Source of the DNA: Caballeronia zhejiangensis | Lineage (GTDB): Bacteria; Pseudomonadota; Gammaproteobacteria; Burkholderiales; Burkholderiaceae | DNA length: 64,000 bases | Assembly: GCF_000698575.1 (NCBI RefSeq) | Contig: NZ_JFHD01000036.1 | Coordinates: 1 to 64,000 of the forward strand | Reading direction: 5' to 3' | Notes under the pieces: generated by a model | The model's database searches: none | What the model saw: the letters and a program-made list of their open reading frames with translations, nothing else | What the model was told of the DNA's origin: nothing | Part shown: piece by piece, positions 8,661 through 17,618 of the stretch | Layout of the letters: every line of letters starts with the position of its first letter | How positions within the stretch are numbered: the stretch's first letter is position 1 | Position numbers and translations under genes: made by a program

Positions 8661-8924
8661 CTATGGTTGGGCACGGTCGCTCAGGTCTTGACGCTGCATG
8701 AACATCTCTAACAGGTTGCGCAGCTTGTCTAGCCTTTTCTTCTGAGCGGGCAGCAGACCAGGCGTCGACTGGGCTTCGTCGATTCGTTGCTTCCAATAGT
8801 CGTGAGCAAAGAGGTCGTTGTTACGCTGGAGGCGTAGCACGGTCTCAAGGTGTTTGATTTCGCCGTCAATGTGAAGAACATGGGCCAGCTTGTCTCGGCT
8901 TGCTTCGCGCGCTCTTTTTGTCAT
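8661..8924 (-). CDS. Small helical protein of unknown function
   Basis: An 87-residue protein beginning MTKRAREASRDKLAHVLHID. The AGAGGTG ribosome site six bases before the ATG at 8924 supports this start over longer ones. Composition is highly charged and helical (LETVLRLQRNNDLFAHDYWK, PAQKKRLDKLRNLLEMFMQR), with no signal peptide or membrane helix, so a cytoplasmic helical bundle is likely. The family is not recognised. Confidence 0.5.
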   Translation of the reverse strand: MTKRAREASRDKLAHVLHIDGEIKHLETVLRLQRNNDLFAHDYWKQRIDEAQSTPGLLPAQKKRLDKLRNLLEMFMQRQDLSDRAQP

Positions 8925-9394
8925 CGCAGACACCTCTGTCCTTACTCTAGACTTCAGCCGATGCAACGAACGCGTTAGCAGCTTTAATGGCGTTGTCGAT
9001 AGCATGGTCCATACCACGAGATACATTCTCCTGCGATGTCAAACCTTCACATACCTTGTCAACGGCCTGAAATAGCACAAGAGTGAGAATCGTTTACTCA
9101 GCGATCCGGCAGCAGTATCCCTAACTAAGGGTCCGTAAGCGTGCGTCGAGCGTCGATTGAGAATGACGAGGTAGAGTTCAAAGAGATGTGCTAGCGGCTC
9201 GTGAGCCCAGTACGCCCCTAAATGTTGAAAGGTCGCCCAGTTGTTTTTGCGACCAACGAGTCGCCTTCGAAGACGAGCGAAACGCTGCATCGACTGATAC
9301 CGTCGACGCCGTGGCCGAGTAAGCTCTTGTTGTCGGCCGCGCTTCGACGGCGCGGGACATACTGTGCGCGCTCCAGCCCGGGCTTTCGAAGCTC
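8925..9394. other. Intergenic, no gene recognised
   Basis: About 470 bases between the small helical protein and the ferritin-VIT1 gene, both on the minus strand. A long minus frame across 9039-9659 exists only because it shadows the ferritin-VIT1 gene. Nothing else is recognisable. Confidence 0.5.
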
Positions 9395-10519
9395 CTAAGA
9401 AGTCGCTACCCCGAGCAATCGACCAACGCCGAACGTGAAAGCAGCAGCGGCTAGACCAACGAGAATCTGTCGCACCGCCGAAAAGCCTGCACTGCGACCA
9501 TTGAATAGCGACGTAAAAACGCCAATAGCCGCGAGTGCCACCACGCTGAATCCAACGCACTGCACGATGGCAGGCATCCCCGACGACCATAGGAACGGCA
9601 TGGCAGGGAAGATTGCGCCAATCGCGAATAAGCAAAAGGACACGCCAGCTGCGGACCACGGATTGCCGCCAAGCTCGGCTGGGTCTAGGCCCAACTCTTC
9701 ACGAACGAGAGCGTCTAAGGCCTTGTCCTTGTCCTGCATGAGTTGTGATGCGACTCGCTTCGCTTCGTCAGCGCTCAATCCCTTTGCCTTGTAGATAAGC
9801 GTGAGTTCATGCTCTTCGGATTCGGGGCTGTGCTCAAGCTCGTTCGCTTCCTTCGAGACTTGGGCCTGCGCTAACTCGCGCGCGTTGGTCACCGATAGCC
9901 ATTCACCGAGCGCCATCGAGCAAGCGCCGGCAATGAGTCCGGCGAGCGCCGTCAGCAGAATAGCTTTGTTGCCGGTCCCAGCGCCTGCCACGCCCATAGC
10001 TAGACAGAAGTTCGAGACTAAGCCGTCATTAGCACCGAGCACGGCGGCACGCAGGTCGTTACCTGACGCGACACCGCGGTGCCACGACTCTGCCTGAGCA
10101 ATGTCTGCGCCCTGAGCAGCGGCGGGCTTTCCAGCGTTCGCCATAGCCTGAACAACATTTGCATGCTGGTGCTCGTCCTCCGACATGCGCGCAGTATCCG
10201 GATTGCCCGCATACTTGTTCCGGTCTGCAAACTCGGCGGCCGCGAGAGACGGAAGGACGAAGCGCGGCCCGAGCAGATGGACGAGACCCTTCATCAGATA
10301 CGTCTTGGCGCTTACCCCAGATGGCGCCCTTCTGCCGTTCGCTTTTAGTTTATCCGCCCAGACCCCGGCGTGTAGGCGCTCGGATGCCGCGAGTTCACTG
10401 AACACCTGCTTGCGGGATTCATCTCGCTCAACCTGTGCGAGCGTCTCGTAAATTGCTGCACTGTGAAGTTCGTCGGCGAGGTTAGCTCGATATTTTCGAA
10501 GCTCTTGTGTTGAAGCCAT
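9395..10519 (-). CDS. Membrane-bound ferritin: rubrerythrin-like domain fused to VIT1/CCC1 transporter (MbfA-like)
   Basis: A 374-residue two-domain protein. Residues 1-140 are a ferritin-like four-helix domain with the di-iron pattern (DELHSAAIYETLAQVERDES, ASERLHAGVW and SEDEHQHANVV). The rest is a VIT1/CCC1 iron-manganese transporter with LRAAVLGANDGLVSNFCLAM, GACSMALGEWLSVTNARE and five predicted membrane helices. MbfA proteins with this architecture export iron from the cytoplasm and protect against iron and peroxide stress. An AGAGGA site precedes the ATG. The gene stands alone and points away from the cytochrome b561 gene's start. No Irr or Fur box was identified. Confidence 0.88.
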   Translation of the reverse strand: MASTQELRKYRANLADELHSAAIYETLAQVERDESRKQVFSELAASERLHAGVWADKLKANGRRAPSGVSAKTYLMKGLVHLLGPRFVLPSLAAAEFADRNKYAGNPDTARMSEDEHQHANVVQAMANAGKPAAAQGADIAQAESWHRGVASGNDLRAAVLGANDGLVSNFCLAMGVAGAGTGNKAILLTALAGLIAGACSMALGEWLSVTNARELAQAQVSKEANELEHSPESEEHELTLIYKAKGLSADEAKRVASQLMQDKDKALDALVREELGLDPAELGGNPWSAAGVSFCLFAIGAIFPAMPFLWSSGMPAIVQCVGFSVVALAAIGVFTSLFNGRSAGFSAVRQILVGLAAAAFTFGVGRLLGVATS

Positions 10520-10754
10520 TCAATCATCCTCTGCAGCAATTCGATGACATGACGCTGCCGGGCGAACCGTAAAAAATGAGTTGCCCATAGCGCCGATGCG
10601 AATATAAATAATTCTGAATCCGCGTATTGGAGCGTTTATCCGGCATGCGTGAAAACGTCCGGCCATTTGACTGGTCGCCCGAATTAAAAACCCTATTGCC
10701 TAATGACCACGCTGCTGCCCAACGTATTGAGACGGAGAATTTCTGGCACATAAT

Positions 10755-11288
10755 TCAAAGCATACGTCGGAGCACCGAGTCACGAAATACAAAGCGATGG
10801 AACAAGGCAGCCGCGATATGCAAAGCAATCACCGCGAGCAACACCCATGCGAGCACGCTGTGGACGTCGCCCAGCGCCATTCCTGCCGACGACCCCTTCG
10901 GTGCTAGGGCAGGATAGGGAAGTACGCCTAGGAGATTCACCATCCAGCCTCTCGCCGACGCATTAGCCCATCCAGCAAGCGGTACAGCCACCAGCAAGGC
11001 GTAGAGAAGCCAATGAGTTACGTTCGATGCGAACCTTAACTGCGGCGAGAGTTCAGCCGGTTTGGGCGCGTGCGTAATCCGCCAGATGATTCGAACCACC
11101 ATTACTGCGACAATCACTGCTCCCACCCTCAAGTGCCACGCAATCTCGCCTGTTGGCAAAGTATCGTGATGCACATCCGGCATCGTCCAACCGATGATGA
11201 ACTGGGCAAGGGTGAGGCCCGCAATAAGCCAATGAAGTGTACGAGCGACGGGACTGTACACGTAACTCTGCAAATGATTCTCAACCAC
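10755..11288 (-). CDS. Cytochrome b561
   Basis: A 177-residue integral membrane diheme cytochrome of the bacterial b561 family. It has four hydrophobic helices and the conserved His residues in RTLHWLIAGL, EIAWHLRVGAVI, NVTHWLLYALLVAVPLAG and DVHSVLAWVLLAVIALHIAA, plus LFHRFVFRDSVLRRML at the C-terminus. Bacterial b561 proteins move electrons between the quinone pool and periplasmic or oxidative partners such as superoxide. The start is a GTG at 11288 behind a GAGGAG site. It sits upstream of the membrane ferritin gene on the same strand, separated by about 235 bases, which may reflect a shared stress role. Confidence 0.88.
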   Translation of the reverse strand: MVENHLQSYVYSPVARTLHWLIAGLTLAQFIIGWTMPDVHHDTLPTGEIAWHLRVGAVIVAVMVVRIIWRITHAPKPAELSPQLRFASNVTHWLLYALLVAVPLAGWANASARGWMVNLLGVLPYPALAPKGSSAGMALGDVHSVLAWVLLAVIALHIAAALFHRFVFRDSVLRRML

Positions 11289-11427
11289 GCTGGTCGCTCC
11301 TCAGAAAGGCGTAGGTTGCGATATTAACGCGTCGAACCTGAACACAAACTTAGGATAGCGGCCCCATCGCGCGAATAACCGCCTAGACTACCAACAGGAT
11401 TCTGGTCGAACATTCGGTGGACACCAC

Positions 11428-11772
11428 ATGCGCATGTTTCTGGTTGAAGATGATGACCTCATTGGCAGCGGCCTTGAAGCAGGTCTGCGCAACGCGTCCT
11501 TCGCAGTGGATTGAGCGAAGGACGGACAACCCGCCAAGCTCGCGCGGTCGACCACGCGCTACGACATGGTTGTGCTGGACCTGGGGCTTCCGGGTCTTTC
11601 GGGAAGAAGTCTGCTTGAACATTGGCGCGCACAAGGAAACCCCGTTCCCATTCTCGTGCTGACGGCGAAAGACACCACGGAAGACCGAATAGCGGGATTG
11701 GATGCCGGTGCCGACGACTATGTTGGAAAGCTGCGGGTCAAGCGTTATAGAGCGCACAAGCAACGAGTATAG
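11428..11772 (+). pseudogene. OmpR-type response regulator remnant (receiver only)
   Basis: The frame starts MRMFLVEDDDLIGSGLEAGL with the acidic pair of a receiver. It hits TGA at 11512-11514 where a Tyr or Trp is normal (FAVD-stop-AKDG), then resumes in the same frame as YDMVVLDLGLPGLSGRSLLE, ILVLTAKDTTEDRIAGLDAG and ADDYVGK. The phospho-acceptor Asp is in VVLDLGLPG and the Lys in DYVGK. Immediately after that Lys the gene runs into the inverted repeat at 11732-11874 and ends. The entire winged-helix output domain is absent, as is any partner kinase. Confidence 0.85.
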
Positions 11773-11874
11773 TCTCGAAACCCGCACCTTGATCCGCGGC
11801 CATCGCGAGCGTCTGCTGTTTCATTGTCTTTTGGCTTACTCGTTGCTTGTGCGCTCTATAACGCTTAACCCGCA
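11732..11874. repeat. Inverted repeat, 38-bp arms, at the broken end of a response regulator
   Basis: The left arm (11732-11769) and right arm (11837-11874) are reverse complements over 38 bases with one mismatch, separated by 67 bases. The shared core includes AGCGTTATAGAGCGCACAAG. The left arm starts inside the receiver codons, so the element or rearrangement truncated the gene. The structure could be a miniature mobile element or the scar of an inversion-duplication. No flanking target duplication was seen. Confidence 0.9.
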
Positions 11875-11969
11875 CAAGCGGTGGACTTAATCAGCGTTGC
11901 CTTAGAGCCGTATTAGCGAAGCGCCGTGTTGCGCCTTTGCATACTTCGAGCACGATAATAGGCGGGCGA

Positions 11970-12692
11970 TCAGAACGCAGCCTTTCCCACCGACGCGCCA
12001 CCGTCAACGAATAGCGTTTGTCCGGTGATAAAGCCCGCATCCTCGGACAGAAGAAATGCTACAGCCGCGGCCAATTCCTCAGGCTTGCCGAATCGCTTCA
12101 TCGGCACGAGCGACAGAAAGCGCTGCTCCGCTTCGCTGCCAACCGGCGTGTTCTGCCGAAATAGTCCGGTTTCGGTGGGTCCGGGCGCGACGGAATTGAC
12201 AGTGATCCCCGTCTGCGCAAGCTCAAGCGCCCACGTCCGCGTAAAGCTCATCATCGCGGCTTTAGCCGCAGCGTAAGCCGTGCGGTTGGCCACGCCAAGC
12301 ACGACAAGGCTGGATAAATTGACGATTCGCCCCCACCCTCGATTCCGCATGCCGGGCAGCAGGGCGTGTACGGTCTGCACTGCGGAAGTGAGGTTATGAC
12401 GGAAGGACGCTTCGAGGTCGTCGAGATCGATCGCTTCAACACCTGCCGGCCGGACGAACCCTGCGTTATTCACGACGCCATCGAAGGCATAGTGCTCGGC
12501 CAGCCCTTCGAGCGCACGCGCGGTCGCATTTCGGTCCGTCAGATCGACGGAAACGAGTGTCCCAGGGAAACTTGGGTCGTCTGCGCCGCGTGCAAGACCG
12601 ACGACGTGGTGTCCGTCGGCGGCGAGCCGGTTCGACAACGCACGCCCGATACCCTTGCTGGCGCCCGTCACCAAGAATGTACGTTTGAACAT
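11970..12692 (-). CDS. Short-chain dehydrogenase/reductase
   Basis: A 240-residue classical SDR. It has TGASKGIG at the N-terminus for NAD(P) binding, VNNAGF, the catalytic Ser in IVNLSSLVVLG, YAAAKAAMMSF with the catalytic Tyr and Lys, and PGPTETGLF after the active site. The ATG at 12692 starts MFKRTFLVTGASKGIG; an upstream in-frame ATG would add a non-SDR extension, so it is rejected. The gene follows the HD-domain gene by 53 bases on the same strand and is probably co-transcribed with it. The substrate cannot be read from the sequence; the FabG-like sequence suggests a 3-oxoacyl or small ketone reductase. Confidence 0.88.
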   Translation of the reverse strand: MFKRTFLVTGASKGIGRALSNRLAADGHHVVGLARGADDPSFPGTLVSVDLTDRNATARALEGLAEHYAFDGVVNNAGFVRPAGVEAIDLDDLEASFRHNLTSAVQTVHALLPGMRNRGWGRIVNLSSLVVLGVANRTAYAAAKAAMMSFTRTWALELAQTGITVNSVAPGPTETGLFRQNTPVGSEAEQRFLSLVPMKRFGKPEELAAAVAFLLSEDAGFITGQTLFVDGGASVGKAAF

Positions 12693-12745
12693 CGGAAAAA
12701 ATCCTGAAAGGCCTGAGAGAGTTGGCTCGTTGGTCCGAAAGGACG

Positions 12746-13405
12746 TTAGCTCCAACGGGAATTCAAGATGATGCTGCACAAGTTCACCCGCTCGAAGCCG
12801 GGGTCCTTGTACGCCAGAAAGTCGTCGTTGAACGTGCCGAACGTAGTGCTCGGGCGATGCTGCATGCCGTCGTAGAAGGCGTCGATCATCTTGGCGGCAA
12901 AATCGGCGCCGCGCGGAAAGCCTGCGATCACCGCGGTGCGTTCCTCCTCGGTGAAGTCATCAAAGCCCCGTCCTGCCACGTCCATCCCGGCGCCGGCTTG
13001 CACCAGCGCGATCTCGCCGTGCATGTGCTCAGGGATGCCCGGCGTCGTATGGAGCGCTACAGCGGTCCACACTTTGGCTACGTCCGCCTCGTCGACATGA
13101 TGGCTGCGTAGAAAATCGCGCGCAGCGTTGGCGCCGTCGACCTCAAAACGCAGTTCGCTTTCGCGATAGGCCGGCGTCAAACCGATGTCGTGGAACATGG
13201 CGGCCACGTAGAGGAGCTCCTGGTCGAAGGTGATGCGCTTCCTTTTGCCCAACAGCGCGCCCCAGAGGTAGACCCGGGTCGAGTGGTTAAACAGCAGTTC
13301 GCTTTCGGTGTCGCGGATAAGCTGAGTCACCTCCCGCACTAGCTGACTGTCAGGAATGACGATGTCGGGCATTTGATTCGCTGGCGCTGCTTTATGTTGC
13401 TTCAT
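12746..13405 (-). CDS. HD-domain protein, cyanamide-hydratase-like
   Basis: A 219-residue HD-superfamily metal-dependent hydrolase. The metal motif is His in LLFNHSTRVYLWG, then MFHDIGLT and the later HTTPGIPEHMHGE. VDGANAARDFLRSHHV and FYDGMQHRPSTTFG are shared with the paralogue at 16574-17347. The ATG at 13405 has a GAGGA site five bases upstream. This family includes cyanamide hydratase and relatives acting on small nitrile- or urea-like substrates; its bacterial members are mostly uncharacterised, so the substrate is inference. It is the first gene of a minus-strand pair with the SDR and diverges from the MocR regulator. Confidence 0.8.
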   Translation of the reverse strand: MKQHKAAPANQMPDIVIPDSQLVREVTQLIRDTESELLFNHSTRVYLWGALLGKRKRITFDQELLYVAAMFHDIGLTPAYRESELRFEVDGANAARDFLRSHHVDEADVAKVWTAVALHTTPGIPEHMHGEIALVQAGAGMDVAGRGFDDFTEEERTAVIAGFPRGADFAAKMIDAFYDGMQHRPSTTFGTFNDDFLAYKDPGFERVNLCSIILNSRWS

Positions 13406-13583
13406 CGATGTCCTCGGGCTGTGAAGAACCTGCGGTTCCTGCTGCACGCTTGACTTCCGGACCGCCCTACGCCGGCCATTCCGCACCAGAAGGGTCTAGA
13501 GGGCGCTACACCGAACAAATTACGCCTGCCATAGGTCATGGAAAAGGCCTAAGTTTGGAGAATTCCAATGTACTATCGCGCCC

Positions 13584-14993
13584 ATGGCAACGCTCTCTGT
13601 AAGCCTCGATCGCGCCGGACGCATCCCGCTGTCCGCGCAAATTTACGGCTCGATTCGAAGTGCAATCGAGTCGGGTCAGCTTGCCGCCGGCGCGCGGCTG
13701 CCCTCGTGGTCCGACCTGGCTGCCCAGCTCGGCGTGTCCCGGGGCACCGTGCGGGCCGCCTATGAGCGTCTGATCGACGAGCAGTTCGCGATCGGCTTGG
13801 GCGCTGCGGGCACTCGGGTAGCCACGCGTCCCTTGCCGGCGACAACCAAATGGTCGCCGGACGCACCACCGCTTCCGGATCTCTTTTACGACTTCAGCAC
13901 GGCGCCTTTGGCGTTTCAGATGGGCGTGCCCTCCCAGGACGCCTTTCCGTTCAAGCTGTGGTCGCGTATTCAGTCTCGTGCGGCGCGCCGGGCTGCAGCG
14001 GCTCCCGTCGGCTATCCTGATCCGAGGGGCGAGCCGGAGTTGCGACAGGAGATCGCCTCGTATCTTGCCGTCTCACGCGGGCTTCGATGCAGTCCCTCGC
14101 AAGTATTCGTCACGGCAGGATTTGCCGGCGCGCTCAACCTAGCGATTCGCGGGTTGCAAATGGAAGGCCGACAGGCTTGGATAGAAGATCCTGGCTTTCC
14201 TCTAACCCGTACTGCGCTGGGGCTGGCGGGGATGACCGTGGCAGGGGTGCCCGTGGAAGCGGACGGGCTCGATATCGACGCAGGGAGCCGCATCGCTCCT
14301 GAAGCTTCCCTTGCAGTGGTGACACCGGGCCAGCAAGCGCCACTCGGAATGACAATGTCACTCCCACGACGTATCGCATTGCTCGACTGGGCAAAACAGC
14401 GGGACGGCTGGATCATCGAAGACGATTATCTCGGTGAGTTGCAGCTGAAAGGACGGGCCGCACCGGCACTCGCCTCGCTCGATCCGGACGGTCGGGTACT
14501 TCACATCGGCACCTTCAGCAAGACGATCAGCCCGGCACTGCGTCTTGGATTTCTTGTTGTTCCGCTCTCCATGGCGCGCCGGCTCGGCGAAATCGCGGCG
14601 AGCCTCGCGCCTGCCCCGACTGCATCCGTGCAGCATGCCGTAACGGAGTTCATGCATGACGGGCACTATCTCCGCCATCTGCGGCGTATGAAGCGCCTCT
14701 ACGCTGCCCGACAGACCGCGCTAGTTCGTTGTCTGAATGAACTGGCTTCGGAATCAATCAGCGTCCATGCCGCGGCAGGCATGACTGTGGTAGCCGCGCT
14801 GCCTCAATCCGTATCGGATACGGATATCGCTTCCCGGGCGCGCCTATTCGGGCTGGCGCCGGTTCCTCTCTCGCCTTGGTATACCCGCAAGCCCGCGCAA
14901 CAAGGCCTGCTGCTCGGCGTCACGAATTCGGATGAAAGAACGGTGGCGGCCAACTGTTCTCGCCTCTTGGAAATCGTCCGCGGGCATCACTGA
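13584..14993 (+). CDS. MocR/PdxR-type transcriptional regulator (GntR HTH plus aminotransferase domain)
   Basis: A 469-residue regulator. Residues 1-75 are a GntR winged helix (IPLSAQIYGSIRSAIESGQL, LAAQLGVSRGTVRAAYERLI). The rest is a fold-type-I aminotransferase-like domain with GYPDPRGEPELRQEIASYL, VTPGQQAPLGMTMSLPRRIA, WIIEDDYLGEL and the PLP-binding Lys in HIGTFSKTISPALRLG. MocR proteins use PLP or amino-compound adducts as effectors and usually control a divergent gene. Here the divergent HD-SDR pair starts about 180 bases away and the cupin-AhpD pair follows on the same strand, so all four are likely targets. Confidence 0.92.
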   Translation: MATLSVSLDRAGRIPLSAQIYGSIRSAIESGQLAAGARLPSWSDLAAQLGVSRGTVRAAYERLIDEQFAIGLGAAGTRVATRPLPATTKWSPDAPPLPDLFYDFSTAPLAFQMGVPSQDAFPFKLWSRIQSRAARRAAAAPVGYPDPRGEPELRQEIASYLAVSRGLRCSPSQVFVTAGFAGALNLAIRGLQMEGRQAWIEDPGFPLTRTALGLAGMTVAGVPVEADGLDIDAGSRIAPEASLAVVTPGQQAPLGMTMSLPRRIALLDWAKQRDGWIIEDDYLGELQLKGRAAPALASLDPDGRVLHIGTFSKTISPALRLGFLVVPLSMARRLGEIAASLAPAPTASVQHAVTEFMHDGHYLRHLRRMKRLYAARQTALVRCLNELASESISVHAAAGMTVVAALPQSVSDTDIASRARLFGLAPVPLSPWYTRKPAQQGLLLGVTNSDERTVAANCSRLLEIVRGHH

Positions 14994-15109
14994 GGGACCC
15001 GCGAATCCGGCCCGAGCTCGCTTCTTGGTGCATCGAAATTGTTCGTTCCTGGTGCTTTTGCGTGCCCCAACGTCGCATGACAATGGAGCAACACAAAGGA
15101 GCAGACATT

Positions 15110-15526
15110 ATGACCATCCAATCTATCGCGAGAGCTACCGGCGCAGCCATCGCCTTCGCCATCGCCGTGCCGGCGTCGGCGCACGGGGGGACCGAAACGG
15201 TCACACCGAACTTTCAGCACGCCATTCCCAACGTTCTGGGGAAGTCGTTGACCGCTGTCGTCGTTGATTACCCGCCGGGGGCGGCGTCATCCGTCCACAG
15301 GCATGCGGGCTCAGCTTTCATCTATGCCTATGTCGTGTCGGGCGAGGTCGAGTCGCAGGTAGATGACGGTCAGAAGCGCGTCTATCACGCTGGCGAGAGC
15401 TTCTTCGAAGAGCCAGGCGCAGTTCACCGTATAAGCCGCAATGCGAGCACAACAAATCCTGCAAAGTTGCTCGCCGTCTTTATCGCGGACAGCAAAGACC
15501 AAGCCCTGACTATCCCTATTAAGTAG
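15110..15526 (+). CDS. Exported cupin-domain protein
   Basis: A 138-residue protein with a signal peptide (MTIQSIARATGAAIAFAIAV, cleavage near ASA-HGG) and one cupin barrel. The metal motif is PPGAASSVHRHAGSAFIYAY (HxH) with the later EPGAVHRISRNAS. An AGGAG site before the ATG at 15110 decides the start. Exported single cupins of this sort often accompany AhpD-like proteins and may act in detoxification; no reaction can be assigned. It lies 116 bases after the MocR regulator and 24 bases before the AhpD-like gene, consistent with one transcript. Confidence 0.82.
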   Translation: MTIQSIARATGAAIAFAIAVPASAHGGTETVTPNFQHAIPNVLGKSLTAVVVDYPPGAASSVHRHAGSAFIYAYVVSGEVESQVDDGQKRVYHAGESFFEEPGAVHRISRNASTTNPAKLLAVFIADSKDQALTIPIK

Positions 15527-15550
15527 ACCACCTCATCAAAGAGTCACATT

Positions 15551-16006
15551 ATGAGCAAGCGTCTCGATTACACAAAGATTGCGCCCGCGGGCGTCAAAGC
15601 TCTTGGCGGCGTCTACGGCTACGTCATGCAGAGCGACCTGTCGCCGGTTCTCGTGGACCTCGTCTACCTGCGCGTGTCGCAGATCAACAACTGCGCCTAT
15701 TGCCTCGACATGCATACGCGCGATCTCCTCCAGAAAGGCGTGAAGATCGAAAAGCTGGCGCTCGTGCAGGCTTGGAGGGAAGCGGGCCATCTGTTCGACA
15801 ACCGCGAGCGCGCAGCACTCGCATGGGCGGAAACGGTCACGCTGGTGGCGCAGACCGGTGTCCCGGACGAGTCGTACGAAGCTGCCCGTACCGCGTTCAA
15901 CGAGCGCGAACTCGTTGACCTGACCATCGCGATCAGCCTCATGAATACCTATAACCGTATGGCAATCAGCTTCCGAAACACGCCCCAGGCTGTCCGGGAA
16001 GAGTAA
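15551..16006 (+). CDS. AhpD-like carboxymuconolactone decarboxylase family protein
   Basis: A 151-residue all-helical protein with the redox motif INNCAYCLDMHTRDL (CxxC followed by His three residues later) typical of AhpD-like alkylhydroperoxidases. It begins MSKRLDYTKIAPAGVKALGG and contains ERAALAWAETVTLVAQTGVP and NTYNRMAISFR, both usual for the family. Such proteins use the Cys pair to reduce peroxides or related substrates. A terminator-like hairpin follows at 16028-16064, so it is probably the last gene of the cupin transcript. Confidence 0.9.
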   Translation: MSKRLDYTKIAPAGVKALGGVYGYVMQSDLSPVLVDLVYLRVSQINNCAYCLDMHTRDLLQKGVKIEKLALVQAWREAGHLFDNRERAALAWAETVTLVAQTGVPDESYEAARTAFNERELVDLTIAISLMNTYNRMAISFRNTPQAVREE

Positions 16007-16027
16007 CCGCCACACGTCTTACACAGC

Positions 16028-16064
16028 AAAAAAGCGCCTCGGATTCGGCACACCGAGCTTTTTT
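16028..16064 (+). terminator. Rho-independent terminator after the AhpD-like gene
   Basis: The hairpin CTCGG-ATTCGGCACA-CCGAG is preceded by a run of A and followed by CTTTTTT, 22 bases after the stop of the AhpD-like gene. The flanking A and T runs can also pair, so it may work in both directions. Confidence 0.75.
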
Positions 16065-16149
16065 CAAACGCAGTTTTTGATGCGCTTCTCCGCTAGCGAA
16101 TTCGACGGCGGAGTAAGTATCCTTGGAGTCATCAGCATGACGATCATCG

Positions 16150-16474
16150 CAGGCATCAAGGTGCGAACGCCGCTCGACGCTTCCTTCACAATCACCGCGT
16201 TCCCGAAGACGAAATCGATCTGGTAAGGGACACCTTAGCGTTGCACACAACCCCGGTATTTCGCAATAAAAAAAAGCCTGTGGTTCAGCTGGTGACGGCA
16301 GGCGTCGCTTTGGACGTCCTCGGCTTTGCCTACGATGAATTCACCGAAGAGCAGCGCTTACAGGTGGTCAACGCTCACCCTCGCGGAGAAGACCTCGAGG
16401 AGCAACTCATCGATGCGTTCAACGAGGGAATGAAGCGTGTAGTTGCAGGTCGACCATCGTCCGCGCCGTCTTAG
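16150..16474 (+). pseudogene. Remnant of a third HD-domain paralogue
   Basis: The plus frame reads GANAARRFLHNHRVPEDEID, LVRDTLALHTTPVFRNKKK, VVQLVTAGVALDVLGFAYDE and QLIDAFNEGMKR. It parallels the C-terminal half of the HD proteins at 12746-13405 and 16574-17347. The metal-binding MFHD region is missing, there is no start codon upstream in frame, and the C-terminal TFG...KDP part is replaced by VVAGRPSSAPS. It is therefore a decayed gene between two intact paralogues. Confidence 0.75.
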
Positions 16475-16573
16475 TTGGCATCGTGTGACAACCGTGGGGG
16501 CAGATGTTGTAGCTATCACTCAACCGACGGGAATGCCGTGTGAATCTATCTGCTCTTGAGAAGGACCTGGATC

Positions 16574-17347
16574 ATGAAAATCAGTAGCTTTTTACGCACG
16601 GCTTGCGCCGTGCTTCTTATTTCCATCTTATCGATCGTTCGAGCAGCTGAAGTGCGCGCCGCTGACCGGGCCCCTGCGCCGGACCTTCCAGTCCCCGAAG
16701 CGGCGGGCAGGCTTTCGGACGTCGCGATCCCCGACAGCAAGTTGACACGCGACGCAGCGCGATACATCCGCGATTCCGAGGGAGACTTTCTTTTCCAGCA
16801 TTCAACACGGGTCTATTACTGGGCTGCCTTAGCAGCGCGACGAAGCGGCATACCTTACGACCCGCAACTCCTGTACGTCGCGGCAATGTTTCATGATTTC
16901 GGCTTGACGGAGGGGTATTCCCAGAGCCATATGCGATACGAAGTCGACGGTGCCAACGCCGCGCGGGAATTCCTGCGAAGCCACGGCATTTCAGAAGCCC
17001 TCATCGAGCAAGTTTGGCTTGCCATTGCACTACATACAACGAACGGTATCCCTGCGCAGGTATCGCCGCTGGCCGCACTCGTTGCTCAGGGAGCCAACAT
17101 GGACCTGGTGGGCGCCGGCTATGACGGTTTCAGCTCCGACCAGCGAGACGCCGTCGAGACGGCCTATCCTCACCCGCCTGGCTTCGCTGAAGCATTCATG
17201 CGTGCTCTCTATGACAGCCTTAAGCATCGCCCCGAAACCACCCAGGGAACCGGTTTGGCGGATGTAATGGCCTATGAAGATCCTCACTTCGTCCGTCGAG
17301 ACTTCAGCGCTCTCATGCGCAACTCCCCGTGGGCCACAAGAAGATGA
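16574..17347 (+). CDS. Exported HD-domain protein, cyanamide-hydratase-like
   Basis: A 257-residue paralogue of the HD protein at 12746-13405, but with a signal peptide (MKISSFLRTACAVLLISILS, cleavage near VRA-AEV), so it probably acts in the periplasm. HD motifs are LFQHSTRVYYWAALA, AMFHDFGLTEGYSQSHMRYE, LHTTNGIP and SLKHRPETTQG. AIPDSKLTRDAARYIRDSEG matches the start of the other paralogue. An AAGGA site precedes the ATG at 16574. An exported member of this family is unusual in my experience. The substrate is unknown. Confidence 0.8.
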   Translation: MKISSFLRTACAVLLISILSIVRAAEVRAADRAPAPDLPVPEAAGRLSDVAIPDSKLTRDAARYIRDSEGDFLFQHSTRVYYWAALAARRSGIPYDPQLLYVAAMFHDFGLTEGYSQSHMRYEVDGANAAREFLRSHGISEALIEQVWLAIALHTTNGIPAQVSPLAALVAQGANMDLVGAGYDGFSSDQRDAVETAYPHPPGFAEAFMRALYDSLKHRPETTQGTGLADVMAYEDPHFVRRDFSALMRNSPWATRR

Positions 17348-17618
17348 TCGTCGAACTCGCGGTTGCGGTAGTCGGCCGCACAAAGAAAGCCGGACAGGTG
17401 TCGGATGTCTGAAGCAAACCGGCCGTTGATGCGTCAATTGCCGCGTATCGTTAACCGTCTAACAGCTGGCCGAACCCGGAACGGACTGGTCGCCCAACTT
17501 CCCTAGGCGACCCGAAACGACACTTTGAGCCGCCAGATACGAATCGACCACATCCTGGGGCGGATTCAACCGGTCGATGCAACACAATGAACTCTGCTTA
17601 AGCGGCGGGAGTGTCGCG

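Noticed and set aside
9039-9659. 206-codon minus frame
   Set aside because: Overlaps the ferritin-VIT1 gene in another frame and has no family resemblance.
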